From JANLYC01 sp963750495 (GTDB taxonomy: Bacteria > Actinomycetota > Actinomycetes > Propionibacteriales > Nocardioidaceae): DNA of 64,000 nucleotides. The DNA lies in contig CAVVQV010000002.1 in assembly GCA_963750495.1 (NCBI GenBank), forward strand, positions 62,001 through 126,000, given 5' to 3'. The number at the start of each line of letters is the position of its first letter. Position 1 is the first letter of the stretch. Made by a program: the position numbers and the translations under genes. Shown here piece after piece: positions 1-7,132 of this stretch. The notes beneath the pieces were generated by a model. That model searched no databases. It saw nothing but the letters and a program-made list of their open reading frames with translations, and was not told where the DNA came from.

Positions 1-109
1 GCCAGTCCTGTGCGACACGCTGCATCCAGGTACCGGTGTTGCTGATCAGGCTGCCGCTCGCGTAGATGCGGTAGTTGCGCACCTCGAGGGCTCGGAACGT
101 CGGCGTCAT
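1..109 (-). CDS. MFS transporter, N-terminal fragment (runs off the window)
   Basis: The first 36 residues are visible on the minus strand, starting MTPTFRALEVRNYRIYASG and continuing SLISNTGTWMQRVAQDW. This is the typical N-terminus of MFS exporters of the enterobactin exporter/MFS_3 type, with a short cytoplasmic lead, the NYR motif and the start of helix 1 with GTWMQ. The ATG at 107-109 overlaps the TGA of the MarR gene (106-108) as ATGA. The two are therefore almost certainly one operon with translational coupling, and the MarR protein is the likely regulator of this exporter. The substrate cannot be told from this fragment. Confidence 0.8.
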   Translation of the reverse strand, partial: MTPTFRALEVRNYRIYASGSLISNTGTWMQRVAQDW

Positions 110-555
110 GCGTGAGAGAGCCGCTCGAGCAGTGGGGCGGCGTCCCGCAGGATCTGGCGCTCAGCAGGGCTGAGCTCCTTGAGGCGATACGTGAGCCAGG
201 CATCCTTGCGTCGACGCGACTCGGCAATGACCTCGCGGCCGTCGCCCGTCAGCGACACCACCACGACACGCTTGTCCGTCTCGTGCGGATCACGGCTGAC
301 GAGACCCTTGTCCGCCAGGCAGCCCACGGTCCGCGTCATGGACGGCGGCTGCACCTTCTCGGCGGCGGCGAGGTCACCGATCGTCAAGGCTCCGTCTCGG
401 ATGAGCGTGCCCAGCACGGCCAGCTGGTTGGCTGTCAGGTCGTCGTCGGCGTCGCGCTCGTTGCGGAGTCGCCGTGACAGCCTCATCACCGAGATCCGCA
501 GTGCGCCGGCCAACCCTGCGTCGGTCCGTGCGAGCTTCATGACTTCTGTGGGCAT
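106..555 (-). CDS. MarR family transcriptional regulator
   Basis: About 149 residues, the normal size for MarR. The winged helix-turn-helix is visible: LTANQLAVLGTLIRDGALTI, then an AAAEKVQPPSMTRTVGCLADKG recognition-helix region, then a wing with RDPHETDKRVVVVSLT (the conserved D-x-R of MarR wings). The protein probably binds DNA as a dimer and releases it on ligand or oxidant. It lies directly upstream of, and overlaps, an MFS exporter gene, so control of efflux is the simplest reading. A palindrome typical of MarR operators sits immediately upstream, implying autoregulation. The start is uncertain: ATG at 553-555 has a nearby AAGGA, while an ATG at 565-567 lies inside the palindrome. Confidence 0.88.
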   Translation of the reverse strand: MPTEVMKLARTDAGLAGALRISVMRLSRRLRNERDADDDLTANQLAVLGTLIRDGALTIGDLAAAEKVQPPSMTRTVGCLADKGLVSRDPHETDKRVVVVSLTGDGREVIAESRRRKDAWLTYRLKELSPAERQILRDAAPLLERLSHA

Positions 556-558
556 ATT

Positions 559-588
559 CCTTAGCATAACTCATTAGCAATGCTAAGG
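559..588. promoter_or_regulatory. Probable MarR operator upstream of the MarR-MFS operon
   Basis: TTAGCA-A-TGCTAA is a perfect palindrome at 574-586. It is embedded in a wider inverted repeat, CCTTAGCAT (559-567) with ATGCTAAGG (580-588). The TTAGCAA/TTGCTAA form is the classical MarR-family operator. It overlaps the start region of the regulator gene, so binding would block its own promoter or ribosome access. Confidence 0.7.
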
Positions 589-603
589 AAACTGGGATTC
601 TCG

Positions 604-2088
604 CTATGTGAGCCAATTGGTGACGGGATCGATGGCGAAGTAGAGCACGAACGCGGCCGCGACGAACCACAGCAGTGGATGCACCTGTGAAGCCTTGCCA
701 CGCACGCCCTTCAACACGACGTACGCGATGAACCCGGCCCCGATCCCCACCGAGATGGAGTATGTGAACGGCATCAGGATGATCGCCAGGAACGCCGGAA
801 GCGCGACTTCGATGTCGTTCCAGTCGATGTTCGTGACCTGCGTCATCATGAGGAAGCCCACGACCACCAGCGCCGGCGTGGCCGCCTCGTTGGGAATGAT
901 GTCCACGACCGGCGCAAAGACGGTGGTGAGCAGGAAGAGGATTCCGGTGACGACGCTGGCGAGGCCGGTGCGGGCGCCCTCACCCACCCCGGAGGCGGAC
1001 TCGATGTAGGAGGTGTTACTCGAGATCGAGGCAGCACCTCCGGCAGCCGCCGCGATCGAGTCGACGACCAGGATGCGCTGCGTGTTGATCGGCGTGCCGT
1101 CCTCCTGCAGGAGGCCTGCCTCGGCACCGATGGCCGTCATCGTGCCCATGGTGTCGAAGAAGTCGGCCAGCAGCAGCGTGAAGATGAGCAGCAGGGCCGT
1201 CACGGTACCGACCTCGGAGAACGAGCCGAACAACGAGAAGTTGCCGAGCAGGCCGAAGTCCGGACTGTCGACGACCTTGTCGGGCCAGGCCGGGACGTTG
1301 AGGTTCCACGCCTTCGGGTTGAACGATCCGTTCGCCCCGAAGGCCGGGCCGACGTCGGCGAGAGCCTCGACGATGATGGCCACCACGGTCGTGGTCACGA
1401 TCGAGATCAGGATCGCGCCCCTGACCCGCCGCGCGTAGAGCACGATCATCAGGAGCAGGCCGAAGATGAAGACGATCGTCGGCCACCCGGACAGGAATCC
1501 GCCGATGCCCAGGTTGACCGGGACGGGTGGTGCCTCGGTGCGGCGTACGAAACCGGAGTCGACGAATCCGATGAACGCGATGAACAGCCCGATGCCGACG
1601 CTGATCGCCACCTTGAGCTCGGCGGGCACCGCAGCGAACACGGCCTTGCGGAACCCGGTGAGCACGAGGACGAGGATCACCAACCCTTCGAGGACCACCA
1701 GGCCCATGGCGTCGGCCCAGGTCATCTGACTGGCGACCGAGAAGGCTACGAAGGCGTTGAGCCCGAGCCCCGTCGCCAGGGCCAGCGGATAGTTGGCCAC
1801 CACACCCATGAGAATCGTCAGTACGCCGGCCACCAGTGCGGTGGCTGCCGCAATCTGAGCGAAGTCGGCGGTCTCGCCACCGGTGATCGAGTTGCCGCTC
1901 GCGTCGAGCGCCCCTCCGAGGATGATCGGGTTCAACACGACGATGTAGGCCATCGTGAAGAACGTGACGATCCCACCGCGGATCTCGCGAGGCACGGTGG
2001 AACCGCGCTCGGAGATCTTGAAGTACTTGTCCAGCCCGGTCGGGCGGGTGCCTGTCCTGGGTGAGGCACCGGAGTTCGAGGTGTTCAC
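604..2088 (-). CDS. NCS2/AzgA-type purine permease
   Basis: A 494-residue polytopic membrane protein of the AzgA branch of the NCS2 nucleobase permeases. The N-terminal motif REIRGGIVTFFTMAYIVVLN is characteristic, followed by NYPLALATGLGLNAFVAF, the FFDTMGT stretch, and SSNTSYIESASGVGEGARTG (family signature in helix 10). It probably imports hypoxanthine, guanine or adenine by proton symport. A GTG at 2086-2088 is chosen as start. A longer reading frame extends to 2310 but would run through the divergent DUF2530 gene and has no family similarity. The stop is 37 nt from the MarR start region, so it is a separate unit. No purine riboswitch is evident upstream. Confidence 0.9.
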   Translation of the reverse strand: MNTSNSGASPRTGTRPTGLDKYFKISERGSTVPREIRGGIVTFFTMAYIVVLNPIILGGALDASGNSITGGETADFAQIAAATALVAGVLTILMGVVANYPLALATGLGLNAFVAFSVASQMTWADAMGLVVLEGLVILVLVLTGFRKAVFAAVPAELKVAISVGIGLFIAFIGFVDSGFVRRTEAPPVPVNLGIGGFLSGWPTIVFIFGLLLMIVLYARRVRGAILISIVTTTVVAIIVEALADVGPAFGANGSFNPKAWNLNVPAWPDKVVDSPDFGLLGNFSLFGSFSEVGTVTALLLIFTLLLADFFDTMGTMTAIGAEAGLLQEDGTPINTQRILVVDSIAAAAGGAASISSNTSYIESASGVGEGARTGLASVVTGILFLLTTVFAPVVDIIPNEAATPALVVVGFLMMTQVTNIDWNDIEVALPAFLAIILMPFTYSISVGIGAGFIAYVVLKGVRGKASQVHPLLWFVAAAFVLYFAIDPVTNWLT

Positions 2089-2140
2089 GCCGCTCAGCGT
2101 AGGGCTCGCGGGGGTGCAACTCGGGGATCCGCGCGCGGCG

Positions 2141-2146
2141 TAGGCT
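2141..2146 (+). promoter_or_regulatory. -10 box of a leaderless promoter
   Basis: TAGGCT lies 6 nt upstream of the GTG at 2153, the spacing expected for a leaderless actinobacterial transcript. No Shine-Dalgarno sequence precedes the GTG. Confidence 0.5.
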
Positions 2147-2152
2147 GGACTC

Positions 2153-2602
2153 GTGTCGAAGCGAAGCGGTGGCCCGGACTCCGGCGGAGGTCGTCGCGCT
2201 GAGCGTCGTTCCGGTCGCCCCAACCGGCCGCGGCCCGTCGACCGCATGCGCGAGCTGAAGGCGCTGCCCGACCCCGACCCGTTCGGTGGCCGACCCCCGA
2301 TCGAGTCCATCGAGATCCGACAGAAGACCTACGTCACCGCGACCGCTGTCCATCCCCTGGACATCACCGGGGTCCGCACCGTGACCGTGGGCGTCGTGCT
2401 CTGGCTGATCGCCTTCGTCGCCCTACTGCCGTTCTACTCGACGCTGCAGGACCACGGCCGGGGCTGGTGGCTGTGGACGTGCATGGCCGGCTTCGGCCTG
2501 GGTCTGCTGGGTCTGGAGTACTGCCGCAGGCGTCGCAACCGGTTGGCGCAGCTACCCCCGCAAGAAGTCGAAACGAGCCCGCTGGGCGCAGCCGGTCTCT
2601 GA
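2153..2602 (+). CDS. DUF2530 family membrane protein
   Basis: 149 residues. The N-terminal half is basic and disordered. The conserved part begins near residue 52 (SIEIRQKTYVTATAVHPLDI) and contains two predicted membrane helices: TVTVGVVLWLIAFVALLPF (about 75-93) and WWLWTCMAGFGLGLLGLEY (about 105-123), ending in CRRRRNR on the inner face. This layout, with a TGVR..TVG..LW pattern and the GLxGLxYCRRRR end, matches the DUF2530 family of actinobacteria. No function is known. It is divergent from the NCS2 permease, from which it is separated by 64 nt, and convergent with the DUF3027 gene. Confidence 0.82.
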   Translation: MSKRSGGPDSGGGRRAERRSGRPNRPRPVDRMRELKALPDPDPFGGRPPIESIEIRQKTYVTATAVHPLDITGVRTVTVGVVLWLIAFVALLPFYSTLQDHGRGWWLWTCMAGFGLGLLGLEYCRRRRNRLAQLPPQEVETSPLGAAGL

Positions 2603-2606
2603 CCGA

Positions 2607-3425
2607 TCAGCTCGAGATGACCTCGAGGTCGGTATCGGCCCACGCGTCCTCACGGTTGTCCCAGGTCGCCCAGGTCATCGTGTCGTGCACCGGGAGGGCT
2701 GCCGACGGCGTGTGCTGGGACGGCTCCATGCGGACATCGGAATGCGCCCCGCAGCCGTGGTCGAACGACACGACCTGGCCGTCACTCGGAGCCGAGCCGT
2801 TGGCGCAGACGCCGAAGACCGAGCTGAGCGGCCCGGCCATCCTTACGAGGAACCCGCAGGTGGCGCAACGGGCTGGAGCGGATTGCGCGATCGGGGCGTC
2901 GGGGCCGTTCTCACCGGCGTACCACCGGTCGGCGGCGAGGTCGCGGCCGTTGACCGAGAGCACGAGCTCCCGCCCGAGGCCCACCTCGCGCGACACCTCA
3001 CGCTGCTCGCGGGCTGCTGCGGCGTCGAGGGCTGCGTCACCGACGAGGTAGCCGGGCACCAGTCGAGGGTCGTCCTCGCCCACCGGAAGCAGGTCGCCGG
3101 GGCCGAGATCGTCCTTGCCGACCCGCTCCTTCCACGGGACCCACTCGGGGGCGACGAGCGAGGTCTCACCAGGCAGCAGCACGATCTCGTTGATCGTGAC
3201 CTGCTTCTGTCGAGGCGCACGGGTCACGGTGACAGCCCAGCGCCAGTCGGCGTATCCGGGCTGCTCTGACTCGAAGAAATGGCTGACGACGCGTTCGGCC
3301 TCGGCGGTGGCTCCGATGTGAGTACCCACGAAGGCCTCTCCCACCGCCTCCACCAAGGCGGTCCGGGCCACATCCACGGCGGCCGCGAGGGCGACGTCGG
3401 TCTTGGCTGGCTTGGCCTGGCTCAT
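2607..3425 (-). CDS. DUF3027 family protein with a Cys/His pair cluster
   Basis: 272 residues matching the actinobacterial DUF3027 family: an N-terminal helical part (DVARTALVEAVGEAFVGTHI), then DWRWAVTVTRAPRQKQVTINEIVLLPGE, then APEWVPWKERV. Near residue 195 a putative zinc site is visible, CATCGFLV, followed by FGVCANGSAP and FDHGCGAHS. That spacing resembles a zinc ribbon (CxxC...C...HxCGxH). A role in nucleic acid or regulatory binding is only a guess. The start is ATG at 3423-3425. An upstream ATG at 3485 adds a Cys/Arg-rich segment without family similarity. Its partner by position is the cold-shock-domain protein, as in several actinobacteria. Confidence 0.82.
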   Translation of the reverse strand: MSQAKPAKTDVALAAAVDVARTALVEAVGEAFVGTHIGATAEAERVVSHFFESEQPGYADWRWAVTVTRAPRQKQVTINEIVLLPGETSLVAPEWVPWKERVGKDDLGPGDLLPVGEDDPRLVPGYLVGDAALDAAAAREQREVSREVGLGRELVLSVNGRDLAADRWYAGENGPDAPIAQSAPARCATCGFLVRMAGPLSSVFGVCANGSAPSDGQVVSFDHGCGAHSDVRMEPSQHTPSAALPVHDTMTWATWDNREDAWADTDLEVISS

Positions 3426-3541
3426 CACCCCAGCATTGTCACCCATGCGGGTGCGCGCTGACGAATCGGGATCTCGGCACAGCACGGCAACAGTCCGGCA
3501 TACCCGCCGCCGTTCTCATGGACGCAGGGCAGGATGGGGGT

Positions 3542-5000
3542 GTGCCCGGCAAAGAGCGTGACCGCGACCAACCACGGACGTCGCCGCGCTCCGCCGCGCC
3601 GGGAGGATCGCGCCCCGACCACGGGCAGCCAGGTCACCTCGCGGGGAGCCGTGGTCCCACGGGCGCCACCCGGGCCCGGAAGGCGACCGACACGGGCAAG
3701 CGCGTGGCTGCCGCGGGAGGCCGCGCCGCCAGCGGAGCCCTGCGCATCGCCCGCCGCGCCTCACACTCGTCCGGTGCCGGGGAGTCCGGGCTGGCCCGCC
3801 TACTCGAGCTCAACGCGTTCAACTCCGGTGGCGACACCGCCCTCACGGTCTCGTTGGCGGGCACCCTGTTCTTCACCGCTCCGACCGACCAGGCACGAGG
3901 CCAGGTCGCCCTGTTCCTCGGCGTCACCATGCTCCCCTTCGCGGTCGTCGCACCGCTCATCGGGCCGTTCCTCGACCGGTTCCGCCGGGGTCGGCGATGG
4001 GCCATCGGCGTGACGTTCGCGGTGCGCGCTGCCGGCTTGTGGGTGATGGCAGGCGCGGTCGCGAACGACTCCCCCTGGCTCTTTCCTGCCGCCCTCACCT
4101 GCCTGATCGCATCCAAGGCGTACGGCGTGACGCGAGCCTCGGCCGTGCCCCGGCTGCTGCCGCCCGAGCTCACGCTCGTCAAGGTCAACTCCCGGCTCTC
4201 GATCGCGGCGATCTCCGGGGCAGTCATCATCGGTCCGATCGCGGGGCTGCTGGCGACGGTGGGCGCCGAGTGGTCCTTGCGGTTCGGCGCACTGGTGTAC
4301 GCCGGGGGCGTCATGCTCTCGATCCTGCTGCCCGCACGAGTGGACTCCTCCGAGGGTGAGGAGCAGGTCGGGCTGCGAGACGTGGCCGCCTCGTCCCGGC
4401 GGGTGTCGATCCACTCGACGGTGGTGACCGGACTGCGGTGCAACTCCGGGCTCCGCTTCCTCTCAGGATTCCTCACGATGTTCATGGCCTTCCTCCTCCG
4501 CGAGCATCCGATCGCGGGATGGGGAAGGCAGACGAACCCTCTTGCTGGCGCTCGTGATCGGCTCGGTCGGGCTGGGCAGCACGATCGGGACCGCGCTCGG
4601 GTCGTTGCTCAAGAACCGCAAGCCGGAGTCCACCGTCGTGGCAGTGCTGATGGCCGACGCCGCCGCCGCCGTGGTCTGCGCGCTGCTGTTCGGGGTGGTC
4701 ACGGCCATGATGCTCGGTCTGGTCGCCGGGATCAGTCAGCAGCTCGGAAAGCTCTCGCTCGACGCCCTGATCCAGCGAGACGTCCTCGAGAACGTGCGGA
4801 CCAGCGTCTTCGCCCGCTCGGAGACCCTGCTGCAGCTCTCGTGGGTGGTCGGGGGCTTCCTCGGCGTCCTCATGCCGCTGCATGCGCGGCTGGGGCTCAT
4901 CACGATCGCCGGCATCCTTCTCGGCTGGCTGTTCCTCGTGCTGCGAGGCCTTTTCCGCTCCGCCCGGGCCACGCCGTCGGCTGCACCAGGCCGGGGCTAG
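3542..5000 (+). pseudogene. MFS transporter interrupted by one frameshift
   Basis: The N-terminal part reads in one frame from about 3542 to 4535, with a hydrophilic lead to residue 80, then LARLLELNAFNSGGDTALTV and GPFLDRFRRGRRWAIGVTF (the MFS loop 2-3 motif). It then passes near 4520-4541 into the next frame, which continues LLALVIGSVGLGSTIGTALG to the stop at 5000. Together the two parts make a normal 12-helix MFS protein of about 485 residues. The junction reads HPIAGWGRQTN in the first frame. A single base gained, or two lost, explains it. Either the gene is inactivated or there is a sequencing indel; the second half shows no other damage. No substrate can be assigned. The start is uncertain (GTG at 3542 or ATG at 3518). 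Confidence 0.75.
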
Positions 5001-5380
5001 AGCTCCAGCTCGGCGGCGAGCGCGCGAAGCAGCTGTGCCGTCTGTTTCGCGGCCCGCGGCTCCGGATGGCGTCCCCGCCGCAGGTTCTGCTCGAGGTTCT
5101 CGAGCAGCTTCATCAGGTCTTCGACGATGTTGACCATGTCCTCGGGCTTCTTGCGCAGGGCCTTGGACACCGACGGGGTCGGGTCGAGGACGGTGAGCTG
5201 GATCGCCTGGTCGCCCTTGCGGCCCTGGACGAGACCGAACTCGACGCGGGTCCCGGACTTGAGCGACTCGACTCCGGCCGGGAGCGAGTCAGAACGCACG
5301 AACACGTCGCCGCCGTCATCGGTGGTCAGGAAGCCGAAGCCCTTCTCGGCGTCGTACCACTTCACCTTGCCTGTCGCCAC
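4997..5380 (-). CDS. Cold-shock-domain protein with helical C-terminal extension
   Basis: 127 residues. Residues 1-66 form a cold-shock domain: ATGKVKWYDAEKGFGFLTTD carries RNP1 (KGFGFL), and DVFVRSD is RNP2 (variant of VFVH). Residues 75-127 are a charged helical extension (KKPEDMVNIVEDLMKLLENL), absent from the classical 67-residue CspA. It probably binds single-stranded RNA or DNA. The GTG at 5378-5380 begins exactly at the conserved ATGKVKW. This longer actinobacterial form is usually found near DUF3027, as here. It is convergent with the MFS gene, overlapping by 4 nt. Confidence 0.88.
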   Translation of the reverse strand: MATGKVKWYDAEKGFGFLTTDDGGDVFVRSDSLPAGVESLKSGTRVEFGLVQGRKGDQAIQLTVLDPTPSVSKALRKKPEDMVNIVEDLMKLLENLEQNLRRGRHPEPRAAKQTAQLLRALAAELEL

Positions 5381-5456
5381 AGCTCGACCAACCGTTTCTT
5401 CCCGTAAACACAATGCACCCCCGAAGGCTCCGGAGGCGCATTCCCACAATACAACC

Positions 5457-6908
5457 TCAGCGGAAGATCTCCGGCTGCGCGAGTCGCTCGTTCATCGCAC
5501 CGGAGCGAAAGCCTTGCGGGTCGACGAACGCTCCGTCGAAACCCGCCTCGACGACCGCCCGGACCAGGTCCGCTGCAAGCGCGTCGTCAGCCTCGACCTG
5601 CGCGAGCGCGAACGCATCCACCTCGATCCGGCCCTGCTCGCCCAGGTCGCGCACCCGGAGGTCGGTCACCCCGACGCCGTACGCCGCCAGCAGGCCGCGC
5701 AGGGACACCTCCGCTCGCTCGATCCTGGCCAGCCGGGCGGGCGTGACCCCGATGCCGTAGGCGATGCGCGACGACAAGCAGGCCGCCGCGGGCTTGTCCC
5801 ACGTGGGCAGACCCCACCGGCGCGAGAGCTCACGGATCTGCGTCTTCGTCAGGCCCGCGTCGAGCAGGGGTGTCACCGCGCCGCGCTCGGACGCAGCCCG
5901 GATACCGGGCCGGAAGCCGGCGACGGCGTCGTCGGCATTGGTGCCGGTGGCCACCGCCGCGAAGCCGAGCTGCTCGGCCAGCGGGGCCAGGACGTCGAGC
6001 AGCTCGGCCTTGCAGAAGTAACAGCGGTCGCCGGCGTTCGCCCGGTAGCCCGCCCGGTCCATCTCGTGTGTCGACGGCGTCAGCTGCCGCACACCGAGCG
6101 AGGCAGCGAAGTCGGCTGCTGCCAGCTGCTCGGCGGCGGGCAGCGAGTCCGACACCGCAGTGACCGCCGCCACGTGGTCCGGCCCGAGCACCCGGGTAGC
6201 GGCGGCGAGCAGGAATGCCGAGTCGGCGCCGCCGCTGAAGGCCACGACCAGGCTGCCGAGCTGGGCCAGGCTTCGTTCGAGCGCGGCCAGGCGTGTTCGG
6301 AGTACGTGCTCGTCGAACCAGTCGCGGAACTCCCCGAGGTCGTTCAGGACCACGTCGGCGCCGGCGGCAGCGAGCTCGTCGGCGGAACACGGCCCGGTCG
6401 CAACGGCGACCGCGACCGCACCGGCCGCGCGCGCCCCCTCGACATCGTGCACGTGGTCGCCCACGTAGATCGCCGCACCGTGCTCGCGCAACGCGGCCCC
6501 CTTGCCGGCCCCCCACAGGCCGCCGACGACCTCGTCGACGTCGAGGCCGAGGTGGTCGACGTGATGACGGACGTGCCGTTCGTGCTTCGCGCTGACCACC
6601 ACGCTGCGGCCTCCGGCGCCTCTGACCGCCGCCAGCGCGTCGCCGACACCGGGCAGCGCGGCGGCTCCGGTGATCGCGTGGTCGGGGTACAGGGCGCGAT
6701 AGTGGCCGACGAACGTCTCGATCTGGTCCTCGGGTACCCAATTGGCCAGCTCGACCTCGAGGGGCGGACCGAGGCGGGAGACCGCCAGGTCGCTGTCGAC
6801 GTACACCCCGGTCGAGGCCGACAGCTCTTCCCAGACGCGCTTGATGCCGGGTCGGCTGTCGATGAGAGTCATGTCCAGGTCGAAACCGACGACAAGGGGA
6901 ACGGGCAC
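5457..6908 (-). CDS. Fusion of HAD-family phosphatase and LarE-type sulfur transferase
   Basis: 483 residues with two recognisable halves. Residues 1-200 are a HAD hydrolase of the phosphoglycolate phosphatase type: motif I GFDLDMTLIDS (nucleophile Asp10, Asp12), motif II VVVSAKHE, motif III Lys, motif IV IYVGDHVHD. Residues 205-483 are a LarE/NAD synthase-like PP-loop ATPase: SGGADS at 225-230, AGDRCYFCKAEL (Cys296, Cys299), TGTNADD and KPAAACLSSR (Cys377). LarE sulfurates the nickel-pincer cofactor precursor of lactate racemase. The Cys377 position matches the sulfur-donor cysteine, and the two extra cysteines match the three-cysteine [4Fe-4S]-binding LarE type. No larA, larB or larC is in the window. 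The HAD substrate is unknown. The GTG start is supported by a leaderless -10. Confidence 0.88.
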   Translation of the reverse strand: MPVPLVVGFDLDMTLIDSRPGIKRVWEELSASTGVYVDSDLAVSRLGPPLEVELANWVPEDQIETFVGHYRALYPDHAITGAAALPGVGDALAAVRGAGGRSVVVSAKHERHVRHHVDHLGLDVDEVVGGLWGAGKGAALREHGAAIYVGDHVHDVEGARAAGAVAVAVATGPCSADELAAAGADVVLNDLGEFRDWFDEHVLRTRLAALERSLAQLGSLVVAFSGGADSAFLLAAATRVLGPDHVAAVTAVSDSLPAAEQLAAADFAASLGVRQLTPSTHEMDRAGYRANAGDRCYFCKAELLDVLAPLAEQLGFAAVATGTNADDAVAGFRPGIRAASERGAVTPLLDAGLTKTQIRELSRRWGLPTWDKPAAACLSSRIAYGIGVTPARLARIERAEVSLRGLLAAYGVGVTDLRVRDLGEQGRIEVDAFALAQVEADDALAADLVRAVVEAGFDGAFVDPQGFRSGAMNERLAQPEIFR

Positions 6909-6915
6909 AACCTAG

Positions 6916-6921
6916 ACTCTA
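6916..6921 (-). promoter_or_regulatory. -10 box of a leaderless promoter for the HAD-LarE gene
   Basis: On the minus strand TAGAGT lies 7 nt before the GTG start at 6908. No Shine-Dalgarno sequence is present, consistent with a leaderless mRNA. Confidence 0.5.
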
Positions 6922-7132
6922 ATGGAGCAAACGAGCCCGACCCGCCTCCGGCCGAGCCGCCGGATGCACTGACGGCTCGTCCCGGGACCGCTGCCATGGT
7001 CCGGTGAGCGCTGCGAGGCCGGCCGCGCTCAGGGTTGACTCGGCGACCCGCCCTCGTCAGCCTGGACGTTTGGATGTCCGACGGCACGGGGTCAGTCCCG
7101 GACGTCGACCTGATCATGCCTGGGAGGTGACC

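Noticed and set aside
2089..2310. Longer N-terminus for the NCS2 permease
   Set aside because: It would overlap the divergent DUF2530 gene and adds only Arg/Pro-rich sequence.
5127..7007. Long plus-strand frame opposite the HAD-LarE gene
   Set aside because: It is a shadow frame, as the minus strand carries convincing HAD and LarE motifs.
7004..7132. Extended N-terminus of the S8 protease
   Set aside because: The GTG at 7133 has an ideal GGGAGG and places the signal peptide correctly; the extension has none of these.
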